Made by a program: the position numbers and the translations under genes. Positions 22,135 through 33,236 of a DNA stretch of 64,000 bases are shown here, piece by piece (within the stretch, counting starts at the first letter, position 1; every line of letters starts with the position of its first letter). This DNA is from Agapanthus africanus (Eukaryota; Streptophyta; Magnoliopsida; Asparagales; Amaryllidaceae). The notes under the pieces are model-generated. The model saw only the letters and a program-made list of their open reading frames with translations, was not told where the DNA came from and ran no database searches. The DNA is taken from positions 330,001 through 394,000 of the forward strand of contig CM057351.1 of NCBI GenBank assembly GCA_030015575.1, written 5' to 3'.

Positions 22135-25100
22135 TGTCACGCCCTGCTTTCCAGAGTACGCAAGATTGGGCACGTGACATAGCCAGCCATGCTACCTGTG
22201 GGTAGGAAGTATCCATCCACAGTCACATTACGGCTGTAGAGATATCAAGAACAAGATAAACTATCTAAAACATGTCCATAATCCAGAATAACAAGAGTCA
22301 ATGATAAATAAATGCGGAAGCGAATGATCCAATACAACAATAGAAAAGTATGTGCCATAATGCGGGCTCACATCTGGAAATAAGAGTGCAGAAAATAAAA
22401 CTAACCACTACAGAACTCACAAATCAGCCTGCTAGCTGAAATACTCCTGCTCAGACAGCGACAGTGGTAAAGAATCTGGGCCATACAAAACCCAGACGTC
22501 AGCGCGTCATGTCAACCAATGATATAGTATGCACAGTGTAATAGGCAATGCAGAAATAAACATGAATAAAGCAATAGTAGGAAACAAGCAGTGCAGGGTA
22601 GTGTGCAGTGGGTAACTAAACTGTTCTAACAGGTTTTCTATTCTAAAGTCTTTGAAATCAATTCGAGTAATCCTCCATGTAACTCAAAGGATATGTCCCG
22701 TTACCCCCCGGGACCACGGATCAGGAAGATGGGAACCAATAGTGGTTCTGTCCCGTTGCCCCTCGGGACCACGGATCAGGAAACTGTAAGAGTCACGAAT
22801 GGCTCTGTCCCGTTACCCCCCGGGACCACGGATCAAGTAATACCCTTTTAAGTTACACTTTAGATTACCCTTTTGATTTCCCCATACCCCCAGGTTATAT
22901 GTGTCAGGTCAGGTATTCAGTGGTCAAGAACTAATGCCAACACAAGTTTAGGTAACAGCAGGTTTTGTCTGGATAGACAACAGGAATGGTCCATGAGGAC
23001 AACATGTCAGGTTTGTTGGCATTAGGCACGAGATCAGGTAACAGGTCGGGTCATGGTACATCAGGTCAAGCTAGGTAATGTATAAAGGTGTCATGTCATG
23101 TCAAGAGTGTACGGTACCATGTCATGTCAAGTAGGAAGTGTAACAGGTCATGTCAGGAAGCACAAGATGTCATGTGGGTGCTCATAATCAAACTATCATA
23201 AACATGTGTATAAATAAACAAGCATGAGTACTATCAGAACAATAAACTGGAACATGTAATATGATATGCAAATAGATATAATTTCAAGGATATGGATGCA
23301 CAGTTATCGATTAGGGTTACATTTATAGTTCCAATATTAATTAGGATGCAATTTATTAAATATGGAGTGTTAATATCACATTATTATGTAGTAATGTGAT
23401 CTATGGATGCAATTATATGTATCTTAAATGCGATGGATGCAAACGGGTATCCGAAAAGTTATAAAACTATAAAATGGAAACGTGGGATGTACAACTAAGC
23501 AATATGTGATATAAATATTAATATGGATAGCATATTCAAAGCGATTAATAACTATAAAGGTGGTATTGATTAACCAACACAAGAAAGTTCCGTTCAGAAA
23601 TTCAGCGTCACCCTAATTTGTAAAATAGCTTAAAAATAACAAACGTTCTCCAAAAGGGACGTGTCTTATACCAAAACGAAGATAATTCAATAAGATTTTC
23701 AGTTTTATAAGTATAAGAATCTTAGGTTGTCCCTACAAAAAGTTATGAATATTCGAAGTTGAAAGTCTGCTGCTGGAATTTCCCTGGACAGCAGTTTGGA
23801 GACATTTTCATTTGCATTTTACATTATTTAAACAATTTATTTTGCAAGTAAATATTTCATACATTTATAGTATTCTAAGTTAGCTTCGTAACGAACTAAA
23901 GAACGTATACTAATGATTTTTCTATGATTTATAATGAATTTTATAAGATAAGGTGTACAGTAAATTTCAGATTTGTCATATCCGATTTTCCAACGACGTT
24001 TCATGTGTAAACTATAAGATTTTCAAATGTATAACATTATAAAATGAAGATTATAAACTAATTAAAGATAATAATAATAAATATTACGACGATTTTAAAT
24101 GATATGGTTGCAGTATAATGTAATCTAGTATGTCACAAGATAAGTTTTCATGATCTAGATTTAATATGATATAAACGGATGCCAACGGAACATCGAAACG
24201 TTATAAAATCAAACATGGGGCACTAGATTTAAACTATAGGTATGGTATTTATTTAAATAGGTATAAAATGAATTATATAGCATGTAGCAAGATTAACTTG
24301 CCTTGATGGGTCGCGAACCGGGAAAACGGAACGTTAACCGTCGGCGGGGAAACTCGCGACGGGCGCACGGTTCACGGAATGAACCCAAACGACGAACAAA
24401 GGAACCACACGGGTCGGGGTACCTCGCTGGAACGTCGAGAAGCGTCACCGACACGACGGAATTCCGGCAACAAAAGAACAGTTAAAAAAAATAAGAAACG
24501 AGACATGAAGGAAGAAGAGAAAGAATGATAAAGAGAAATACGAGAGGATATATGAGAGAGAGAGAAAAAGTGGAGAGAGAGAAAGTGGGGCCCACGGGGT
24601 TAAAGGAGAGGTTGCGATTGGCTGAGAGAATAAATTGAGAAGGATATAAAAGATTGTAAAAATATTATATGGTTAACTTAAAAATTTAAAAGATAGGTAA
24701 TGAACAGTAAGATATCAGATTAGTTAGAAAAAATATATGCGAAGGTTTTAATAATATTAAAATTTAGGATTTTGGCGCCAAATGAAACATTTCCAAATTG
24801 CGCCCGGGTTGGGTCCAAAAATTCGAAATTCAAATAATAGGATTTTAAGCGGGTTCCAAATTTTAAAATGAAATGTTTTAGGATTAAAAAAGCATACTCC
24901 CAAAACGGACACACGCACGTGCACGTAGCCATCCAAACTCGCCCGTTTTACTGAACGGGACGAGAACACAATGCACGGACGCTACCACGAGGCTAAGGGT
25001 GTCAAGTAGGCCAAGATAAATATTTTCAATTTTATTTTAGGTGCTAAAATTTGTTATATGCAGAATGACTTAGCCAGATAAAATTTTACAGTAAGACCCA

Positions 25101-25181
25101 AACAAGCAAGATAAATGAAATGAGTAATATCTAATGCTCAACCAATAATAGAAAATAGTAGTATTGGGCTCGGGTGTTACA
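22135..25181 (-). repeat. 5' LTR of the Tekay element
   Basis: 3047 bp, about 99% identical to 15087-18134 by eye. It is followed on the plus strand by ACGCC, the target duplication. Confidence 0.92.
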
Positions 25182-27475
25182 ACGCCCAACTCCAAAAATT
25201 GGTGGTGATAGTCAAAGCGCTCGCACCCAGCCATCAAAGTCTTCGAAGAAGAAGAAGAAGACCAAAAAGCCCGTGAAGCACGGTGACAAGCGCACGGACC
25301 TGCAAAAGCAGATTGACGCGCTCGAAGAATAAAACCAGAAGGCGCGGACCCCAGTCACACTCCAGGAATTTCTCAGCCACGTCCTTGAGGACGGAGATGA
25401 TGGCAATGGAGAAGACTCGTCATATGAGCCTGAAGATTATGTGGCAAGTTGGCATGTGATCCCCCTCTCGTTAATAAACGATGAAGAAGCTCCTTATGCA
25501 GAGAAACTGGGGGCGGATCCTGAGCCTGAACTTCCAGGACCATCAGACGAAATAATTGACAAATTCCTAAACGAAGCTCTTTCGTAAAGCAAAGCTAATC
25601 GGGAGCGTGAGATGGTCATATTTGAAAAGGCCAAACGCCGGTAACTAGACGAAAGGGTCGAATCACTCTCACCAGATCAAAGTACATCCGCAACAAATAA
25701 AAACAGGTTCAAAACGAGGAAAAGGTTCGCCAAAGCCATATCTATGGGAATGAAGCTGCCACCCTCCGAAGGAAACACTCTTGGTGAAGCGGAAATATAT
25801 CCTAGCTACTGCTTATATCATCGAAAGATTGCGCACCCCACCGAAGAGTGCAACGCTTTTAAAAGATGGTGGCAGGGATATGTTTCTTTCCGGCAACATT
25901 TCAAGTGGATGAAACGCAAAACTCGTCGGGAGCAAAGAAATACGACCGAGGAGTGTAAAAGAACTACCGGCAACTGTCACATGGTCAACGCTGGAAGATC
26001 GCAAGTTCTCACCTTTGGGAGCGATTCTGATGAAGAAATAGCCCTTGGCCCTTTCTTCAAAAAACCCACATCCGAAACGGAAGAGATGAAGACTTGTGAG
26101 AATATTCAGCTGCGCAATCGTATGCTACCCGAAAAGAATCTTGGGCCCTCGAACAGTGAGTCAAATAGAAAAGATAAGAGGAAAGAAAAGGTCCCTGAGG
26201 ATATCATCCTTGATGACCAAGCCATCAAAGAGCTGACAGCCAAGGACCCGCCAAAAGACTACAATGTTCTGGCACACTTGAGAAAGCTACCTTCGCAGCT
26301 AAGCATTCTCGACGCCCTTCTGCTATCCAAAGAGGTAAGAGATTCATTGATCAAGGTACTTCAAGAGCCAGAGCAATTCCAAGCTTTCCTCGCCGAAGAA
26401 AAGATGAAGGACGAGCTGGAAGAATCGCACACAGCCGATATCACCTTCGGCGAAGAAGATCTCCTCCTCGGGACATGCGAGCATTACCGTCCCCTGTATG
26501 TCTCCGGATACTGTCAGGATATCAAGATAGGCAAAATCATGGTCGACAATGGGTCCTCCGTCAATATCCTCAACGTGAGAGTGTTGAAGGAAATCTGCAT
26601 GACCGTTCAGCACCTCGCTCGTGATAAAATCACCATTTCCGGATTTGACTCCCAGTCATCACGGACACTTGGGTCTGTAATATTGACACTACGCTTTGGA
26701 CTGCTTGTCACGGACATCAAGTTTCATGTCATTGACGCTAAGACTTGCTATAATGCTTTACTCGGCCGGCCTTGGTTACACGTGTACAACATCATCCCTT
26801 CTATACAACACCAGTGTATGAAGTATTTCAAGGGTGGTCTCGAGTACACTATGACGGAAGAGTTGAACCCATTCTCCGTGAACGAAGTCCGAAAATACAA
26901 AGATGCAAAATACTTCTTACCAGATTTTGAGGACACGAAAAGATGTCACAAACCGAAGAACAAAGCCATCACTACTATTCCGGTCTTCGGGAGTGATACC
27001 GAGGAGGAAGAAGAGATAGTTTATTCAGGGCCTCCCCAATGCAACAAGCCGGGACCGTCCACCCCTATGTTGATCTTTGGCAGCGACTCGAAAGATGAAG
27101 TCAATGCCGTATTTTCTATTCGGCCATCAATGCAAGCCCTCGCTAATGATGATCGGAGTTTGCAAATCGCCATGGTTCCGCATGAGCATTACAAAGAGCT
27201 CGATGCACTTGAAATCTCTAGTGTGCAAGAACTGCAAACATTCTACGTCCCTCCCAGACGAAGAGATGAAAAGGTGATCCTCTTCTACCGATTCGCGGAA
27301 ACCAAAGTGGAGAAAGAAATTTGGCATGGTGCCAATTCTACACTTGACAGGCTCCAGCCCATCCGTCTGCCTAGATATTACACACAAGGCTTGAAAAGGC
27401 TATTGAAGCGCCAAGGCGTACCCCTTAAGCAGACCGCTCGACAAGCTCGGTTCTACAACAGGATATGGAGCATCC
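25182..27475 (+). mobile_element. Tat Gypsy element, segment 2: second zinc-binding-like module and protease region
   Basis: The Lys-rich stretch near 25230-25280 leads to a long frame from 25744. That frame has YCLYHRKIAHPTEECNAF (about 25810-25860) and a retropepsin-like IMVDNGSSVNIL (about 26535-26575). ALLGRPWLHVYNIIPSIQHQC (about 26755-26815) follows; the pairing with VDNGSS is characteristic of Tat-lineage protease. Acidic FGSDSDEE/FGSDTEEEEE repeats lie on both sides. I do not read this as a host gene. The Athila-type element inserted at its right end. Confidence 0.82.
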
Positions 27476-28715
27476 TGTTCACACTATAATATTGTATTAT
27501 TGTATTCCCCATTCTTATTCGTTTTATAAATAAACATGTGCTTTTGACGCATGTCTGCTACATATTACAGGTTACAGGTTCTTGGATCTAAAACAGTGAA
27601 AACGATGAAAAGATGATGCAAAAGTGGACTTTGACCAACAAACAGAAGACTCTTGATCAAGCCTACATCAAAAATAAAATTCATAAAGTACAAGGCAATG
27701 CAAGGTCCAAGATTACAAAGCGAACGGTTAAAAGTCCACCGCAATTATTCACTGGAGATCTGGAAGAAATAGAAAAGCCAAATTGAATAAAGATCCAAAG
27801 AAATAAAAAAACCCAAGAAGCCAAAAATCAGTTCCAAAATTTCCAGACATAAAATTTTACCAAAGCTTGGAAGTCTACTTTGACTAGGTCTTCCTAAGGA
27901 TATTTTGGTAAATGTAGACATGCGAATCAATTGTAACCTAAGGTTTCTATCTCCTATAAATAGAAGCCCAAATCATTGTATTCTTTTCATGCATCCCTTC
28001 ATTAATAAATTTCAGCATTCTTTTTGAGAGCATCATTTTTTGTAAGTTCTTTATTTTCCGCCCTAGGTTAATTTTCTATTCTTACCTTAGATAAATTTAA
28101 TTTCTTGCCCTAGTTAATCTTTTATTCTCTGCCCTAGATAAATGTATTTTAATTCCCTAATGAGTGAGTAGTCTCCTCGCTTGTTAGGGTTAGATCTGGG
28201 GAAGGTTTGAGAGACGAAGATTTCTCATCCCCTTTCTTGCCCATCATATATTTTCATAGAACTCCATGCATACCTTCTTATTCCACTCCCTACGGCACTC
28301 TACCCACGAGGTAGCGGTGATACCGTAGTCTAAAGGCCCGGATTTTAAGGTTTTCCATGGAGGTTAGGGTAAAGATTAAGAAAGGAAGGACAAGGATCTA
28401 GAGGAAGAAAAATCTTCCCAATCATCCTAATCCCTTTTATTAATATTTACCATAACACCTAATTAGATCTTCATATGGGTATAGAAAACGGTGAGATTTA
28501 TAGACTTTCCAAACTTAACCTAGACCTAACCCTAGCAAGACTTAGATATAGATTAATTAGGTTTTTAGATAATCAATCCAAACACCCTTCGGAATTAACT
28601 CGTTAGCGCGATTAGGAGATTCACAACATCCCTGTGGACCGACCCGTACTCACCGGCTAGCTTCATGCGACGCCGTTCTTGATTGCGGTTTAGAAATAGT
28701 TTTTAAGACAAATCA
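27476..28715 (+). repeat. 5' LTR of the Athila-type element
   Basis: 1240 bp, from TGTTCACACTATAATATTG to an end just before the tRNA-Asp primer site. CTATAAATAGAAG near 27954 is a likely TATA box. Confidence 0.9.
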
Positions 28716-28717
28716 AA

Positions 28718-28735
28718 TGGCGCCGTTACCGGGGA
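28718..28735 (+). promoter_or_regulatory. Primer binding site (tRNA-Asp)
   Basis: TGGCGCCGTTACCGGGGA is the classic tRNA-Asp complement used by Athila elements, two bases inside the LTR end. Confidence 0.9.
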
Positions 28736-29860
28736 TGGCGTGTTATTTCCTTTTTGCAATTTCAGGTTAATCAAAATTAAAAAAATCTGAAAAATCTGAA
28801 AAATCACAAAAAAAATATAAAAATATATCATCTGTTATTTTTGGAAAGGGTACTTTGTTATTTGAATCTTACAGGATATACAATCGAGACGGATCTGGAA
28901 ATTTCCAGAAAGAGAAACAAGAAGAACCGCAGAGATCTGGAGAGCACAAAAAAAAACGGCCGAAGCCACCAAACCGCGGCGGATCCGCGGTCGGATGCTG
29001 CAATACGCGGCGGTTCCGCGGTCATACCAGCGGATCAGATCCCCAAACTTCCTCTGCGGTTAAAAAAAATAAAAATAAAAAAAAAAAATAAAAAAACCTC
29101 TGTAAGTCTTCTGATCTCTCCTCTGAATCTTTCGATATATCTTTTGTTAAATCTCCTGCAGGATTCTTTGCGCTTAAAAAAATCTTCCCCCTTCTAAATA
29201 ACAAATCTTGTGCAGGATTCTTTGCGCCGCGCATAAAATAAAAATATTTGATTGCAAGTGATTTACTGTTTTGCATATCTTTAATTGGACTTTAAGGGGC
29301 TTTTTGACCAATTCAGATTGGGTGAGGATTTCATCACCCTTCCCAGGACCCCAGAAATCACATAAGGCATTTGCATTGACCATATCTTAATTAAAAAATA
29401 CTAGACTCAGCCCTAAGGACGTCGCGCTCAATAGGACAGAGGACTAGTATAGGCATCGACCGTTTATCCTAACCTAACTTTGCGGTGCCTAGGCAAGTGT
29501 GTCAAGGATAGTGGTTTTTAATTAGGCCCACAGTGTGGTTCCTTCCCACTTACCTGGCACTTACCCGGCCGCAATTGGCGGTGAAGAGGCGGTTTGAGGT
29601 CCTACTTCTAGCCCTTTGGAACAGTTAGGAGCTGTCTAGCTGACCTAGGTGACCCTAGATCTAGGTCTGATTGTGCATTTCTGGTTGATTACATTTGTTT
29701 CTAAGCCCTTTATCGAAAAAAAATTTCTGCAAACAGTCTCAAATAAAGAGAAAAAGAAAAAACGGAAATTTTTTATAAAAACTTGCAAAAATTTTGTCGC
29801 TAAGAAATCCTTGCACCCCACTTGCACCACCTACCTTCTTTCTTTTCTCATTTTTCTATC
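28736..29860 (+). other. Leader of the Athila-type element, no gene seen
   Basis: About 1.1 kb between the primer site and the long reading frame. It is A-rich with short homopolymer runs and the GC hairpins at 28972-29020. Short frames here have no recognisable domain. Confidence 0.7.
28972..29020 (+). other. GC-rich hairpins in the Athila-type leader
   Basis: There are two hairpins: CCGCGG-CGGAT-CCGCGG at 28974-28990 and a second with CGCGG and CCGCG arms at about 29006-29020. The stretch at 28972-28986 is identical over 15 nt to 63075-63089 in a Copia leader. The second, reversed, is identical over 15 nt to the Copia leader at 5324-5338. Confidence 0.6.
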
Positions 29861-31798
29861 ATGGGTACCTCACATCATAAATCTCTTGCCGAACTTTGGT
29901 ATCCCGAACCTAACTTTGCGTCATTCGTCAATTGTTTCGGTCGATTTAAAGACGATCCTTCCATGCCCAAAATTTCGCTGAAAGATCAAATAGAAGCGTC
30001 TGGGAGAAACAGTTCGACTTTGCAACCCACTTTGTGTCAACCAAGTCAACCTTTACCACCTTCGTATGTTGACACCACTTTTTCAAGTCCTGCTGTCACT
30101 CCTAAACCAATGTCCATTGCTAATCATATTGCTCAATCTCGTAGCCGATCTTTCACCCCTCTCCACACATCTAGTTCTAGGGATCCACAAGACTATTCAC
30201 CTTTTTACCCACATGTTGACCCTACCCCTGTCCAGCCACCCACTTCCTACCAGTCCTACCCGATCTTCCCACCTTCACTAGACACTGCTTCTACACAGCC
30301 TGTTGGGAGTTTTGCATATCCACACAATTTCGAATCTTTTACCGAAACCCCCTTACCATCCAAGTCTAGTTTGGAAGAGTCGTTGGAGGCGTATATTGCA
30401 GCAACAAATAAAATGACTAGGAATGTGGAAGCGTCCGTGGCCGCCCTTATGCAACCTAGTGAACCGGTAGCTAGTCTCCCGCTAGCTCAAATTTTTTCAA
30501 TGTATAAGGAGGCGGTTGGACAGAGTGAGAATGAGAGAGGATTTCCAAATCAAACCTACCCTTACCCAATTGAAGCCCACAACTCCAGTTTTCCATCGAA
30601 TGTCCTAAATGATTCACAAGTTCAAAATAAAAACGAGTTTTGTGATTTTGTAGTGTTTGATTTGCCAAATTGTGAGGAACCCCTTTCGAGTGAAACCGCA
30701 CATAATCCTTTCGATCTTTACACCTCCCATCTAGAACCTAAATTGATAAATATCCATGCTTTTGATGAGGTGTCAGAAAAAATTGATTTTCACTTGATTG
30801 AGGATATAGACGCCGGGAATATTTCGGATGATGAACCTGTCGATTTGATTGAAATTTTATGTCCAACTCATCATCCCGAGTCATTAGATATTTCTCCCGA
30901 ACTTCATATGCGTCTTGATTTTGATGATAATGGCATGGATGAGTTGAATTTTGAGGAGAATTATGATGATAGTATTGAGGAGAGTTTTGAGGATCATATT
31001 GAGGTTGAACCATTTTTGTTTGATGTGTCGGATTTTCCAATTCATCCTCTTGAACATTTAACTAAATCACCCTCCCTCCTTTCCATCGTTCCGACCCCGC
31101 TTGAAGACTGTGAGCTTGAAACCTTTTCCTTTGAATCTGACACAATTCTCACAGACGATAACACCTACGAGTGTTTCATTTTTTCGGACGATGCTGATGA
31201 CTCACCGCCCGAGTTTGAGTCCTTTACATTTTCAGATGAGCCATCAGACTCGGTTGATTATAGTAGTTTCGAACCATTAATGGAATCTTTCAAGTTCGAA
31301 ACAGTTTACTACGGTGAGAAAGATACTATTAATTCACTCCCTTTCTTCTTTCCCATTGTTCCGACCGAACAAGAGACCGTTACGCTTTCATCTCCTATAC
31401 CAAGTTCGGCGTACCCATGTTTTCTTGCGAATCTTGAGGGATTTGACCCCATTTCCCGACGGGTTGATAGGTTAGCGCAATCGCTTATAACATATCGATC
31501 ATCACATATTGCGCTAATTTATTCACTCGATTTACACCCTCAAGATCGTACTCTCCTTCTTTCTCCTTTCCGCCATTCTTCTCCTCCACCGAGACCATAT
31601 TCTACCTTTCTCTCCACACGGTCTCGTGTGCTTCTCATCTCTTTTCTTTCCACCCCATTCTTGCACCGACTATACCTTTACCATGATAAGATTTTTGAAT
31701 GGTTGGTGCTAACCTTTGGCTTGTGTAAGGCCAAGCTTAAGTTTGGGGGGAATCGTGTTGTATATATGTATATATATTTTTGTTTTCTTTTTCAATAA
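29861..31798 (+). CDS. Acidic 645-residue protein of unknown function in the Athila-type element
   Basis: The ATG at 29861 is preferred over an in-frame ATG 39 bases upstream because it opens the conserved-looking MGTSHHKSLAELWYP start. Residues 1-45 are aromatic-rich. About 46-165 is Pro/Ser/Thr-rich. About 168-200 is a likely helix (SLEESLEAYIAATNKM) vaguely like the coiled region of Athila Gag. About 230-560 is strongly acidic with repeated D/E-F-x-F patterns. The last 60 residues are hydrophobic and basic. No reverse transcriptase, protease or integrase motif is visible. The frame runs through a polypurine-like tract at 31733-31750. It could be a diverged Gag or accessory protein, or chance conservation in a young copy. 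Confidence 0.6.
   Translation: MGTSHHKSLAELWYPEPNFASFVNCFGRFKDDPSMPKISLKDQIEASGRNSSTLQPTLCQPSQPLPPSYVDTTFSSPAVTPKPMSIANHIAQSRSRSFTPLHTSSSRDPQDYSPFYPHVDPTPVQPPTSYQSYPIFPPSLDTASTQPVGSFAYPHNFESFTETPLPSKSSLEESLEAYIAATNKMTRNVEASVAALMQPSEPVASLPLAQIFSMYKEAVGQSENERGFPNQTYPYPIEAHNSSFPSNVLNDSQVQNKNEFCDFVVFDLPNCEEPLSSETAHNPFDLYTSHLEPKLINIHAFDEVSEKIDFHLIEDIDAGNISDDEPVDLIEILCPTHHPESLDISPELHMRLDFDDNGMDELNFEENYDDSIEESFEDHIEVEPFLFDVSDFPIHPLEHLTKSPSLLSIVPTPLEDCELETFSFESDTILTDDNTYECFIFSDDADDSPPEFESFTFSDEPSDSVDYSSFEPLMESFKFETVYYGEKDTINSLPFFFPIVPTEQETVTLSSPIPSSAYPCFLANLEGFDPISRRVDRLAQSLITYRSSHIALIYSLDLHPQDRTLLLSPFRHSSPPPRPYSTFLSTRSRVLLISFLSTPFLHRLYLYHDKIFEWLVLTFGLCKAKLKFGGNRVVYMYIYFCFLFQ
31716..31750 (+). other. 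Hairpin plus polypurine-like motif, copy 1
   Basis: TTGGC (31716-31720) can pair with GCCAA (31730-31734). CTTAAGTTTGGGGGG follows, closely like the real polypurine tract at the element's 3' end. Confidence 0.6.
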
Positions 31799-33200
31799 AA
31801 AATAAAAAAAATCAAAACATTAAAAATATAAAAATAAATTGTAAATAAATAAACAGGGGAGTGCCGGCATTTTGACCCTCTTGGTGTAGCATGACAGTGA
31901 GGACACTGTCAAGTTTAAGTTTGGGGGTATGCTCGGTACGTCTTCTTCCTTCGCATTCATATGTACATATTTTTGCATTTGCATACTTATTTGAAAACCC
32001 ATAAAAATTGAAAATTTTCAAAAATTATAAAAATTATTGTATTCAATTTTGGCTTATTTGACTAGAGTTTGACAGATAGGTTAACTAGCTAGGAACAACT
32101 AGATCTTAGACTTAGTAAATTAAAAACCCTAAAAATAACCTTTCTTAAAGTTTAGCGGTAGAAAGTATATGTCTTTGTAGTTTATTTAGATATAGGCAAA
32201 TTTTGGGTTCATTTCTTGGGCTAAGTCAAAATAAGGGAAGAGTATTGATGTTCTTATTAGAGTATAAGTTTGAAAAATAGTTCCTAACTTAAGTCTAGAT
32301 TCTGAAAACGTATACCCTACAATTTGCACAATCACGCACTTTGAAACTTGGAATAGTAGAGGAGACCTTGAAATGCTCTTGTCTAAAGTCCTTAGTACGA
32401 AGAAAATGAAAGAAAAAAAAGTGTGAATAAAGAATAAAAAAAATAGACACTGGTTTTTGTGATTACTTAAGGCTGTAAAAATAGAAAAATATTTAGCGAG
32501 GGTGCTTCATCACCTAGTGTCTTAGACCAACTGGTTTGGGAGTCACTGCTAAAGCCTTGGGTGTTGCAAGACTAGGAATTACGCGTTAAAGTGCAAACGC
32601 ATTTTGTAATCGGTCGTTGGTACCTCAAGAAGTATTAACGGTCGCAAGAAGGATGTGTAAGCAAATTTCATTTAAAAATTCACTAATTAATAAGTGCTTT
32701 GGACAATGGATGAGAGTATGATTGCTTGATTTGAATTTCCAAGTGTAGGGGTGATCTATACACACACGTAGGGATATGTGATTAGAATTTAGATAAGAGA
32801 GAGGAATGAAAAATAGAACTTATATCTTTAATAGAGTTGATAGAAATTCCTAAGTGGAGATGGAACCCTAGAAGGAAAACTTAAGAGATGCCGAAAGCTA
32901 AGTAGGTCTGCAGAACATATATAATCTTAAGTTAGATGATGAGGAAGTGTGAATAATATGGGTGGATAATTTACGAGTCGACGATAATAGAATTCCTTGT
33001 TAGAAAACTTAATTGGAGAATAAAATTCGAAAAAGCCAAATTGACAGGATTTTGTGGGTAGTATCCGCTGAAAACCCTCAGGAGACAACACTCCTCCTAC
33101 TAGGGACACCTAGAGGTTTAACGGCTTGTTGCACGTGCTCAGTGCAATCGCGTTTCCCTGCGAAAGTGCGGTTAGGATTTTAGTGAATAAAAATAAGTTT
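31799..33200 (+). other. 3' non-coding region of the Athila-type element
   Basis: About 1.4 kb, AT-rich, between the long frame and the final hairpin. It holds the second hairpin/polypurine module and no recognisable gene. Confidence 0.7.
31893..31929 (+). other. Hairpin plus polypurine-like motif, copy 2
   Basis: A perfect 7-bp stem, GACAGTG with CACTGTC around an AGGA loop (31893-31910), is followed at once by AAGTTTAAGTTTGGGGGTA. Confidence 0.7.
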
Positions 33201-33236
33201 GCTCGAGGACGAGCAAAAGATAAGTTTGGGGGTATT
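33201..33236 (+). promoter_or_regulatory. Polypurine tract with upstream hairpin (copy 3, element end)
   Basis: Stem GCTCG with CGAGC around an AGGA loop (33201-33214), then TAAGTTTGGGGGTATT ending exactly at the 3' LTR. GAGGACGAGC before the tract is common in Athila-type elements. Confidence 0.85.

Larger units (their letters stand above)
15087..25181 (-). mobile_element. Tekay/Del-type chromovirus (Gypsy), broken
   Basis: LTRs are 15087-18134 (3048 bp) and 22135-25181 (3047 bp), with a perfect target duplication ACGCC at 15082-15086 and 25182-25186. On the minus strand the LTR begins TGTAACACCC, a Tekay/Del hallmark. The primer site matches initiator Met tRNA, and the order is gag, reverse transcriptase, RNase H, integrase, chromodomain. 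I count about 30 LTR differences (about 1%), giving an age near 0.4 million years. The coding part is broken in several places. It inserted into the gag of the Tat element. Confidence 0.93.

Noticed and set aside
25744-27489. Long plus-strand frame as a host gene
   Set aside because: VDNGSS and ALLGRPWLH are Tat protease hallmarks, and neighbouring segments continue the same element. The final codons run into the inserted Athila-type LTR.
30738-31040. Minus-strand frame of 100 residues inside the Athila-type element
   Set aside because: It lies entirely opposite the long acidic frame; its Gln/Asn/His-rich composition is the reverse of Asp/Glu codons.
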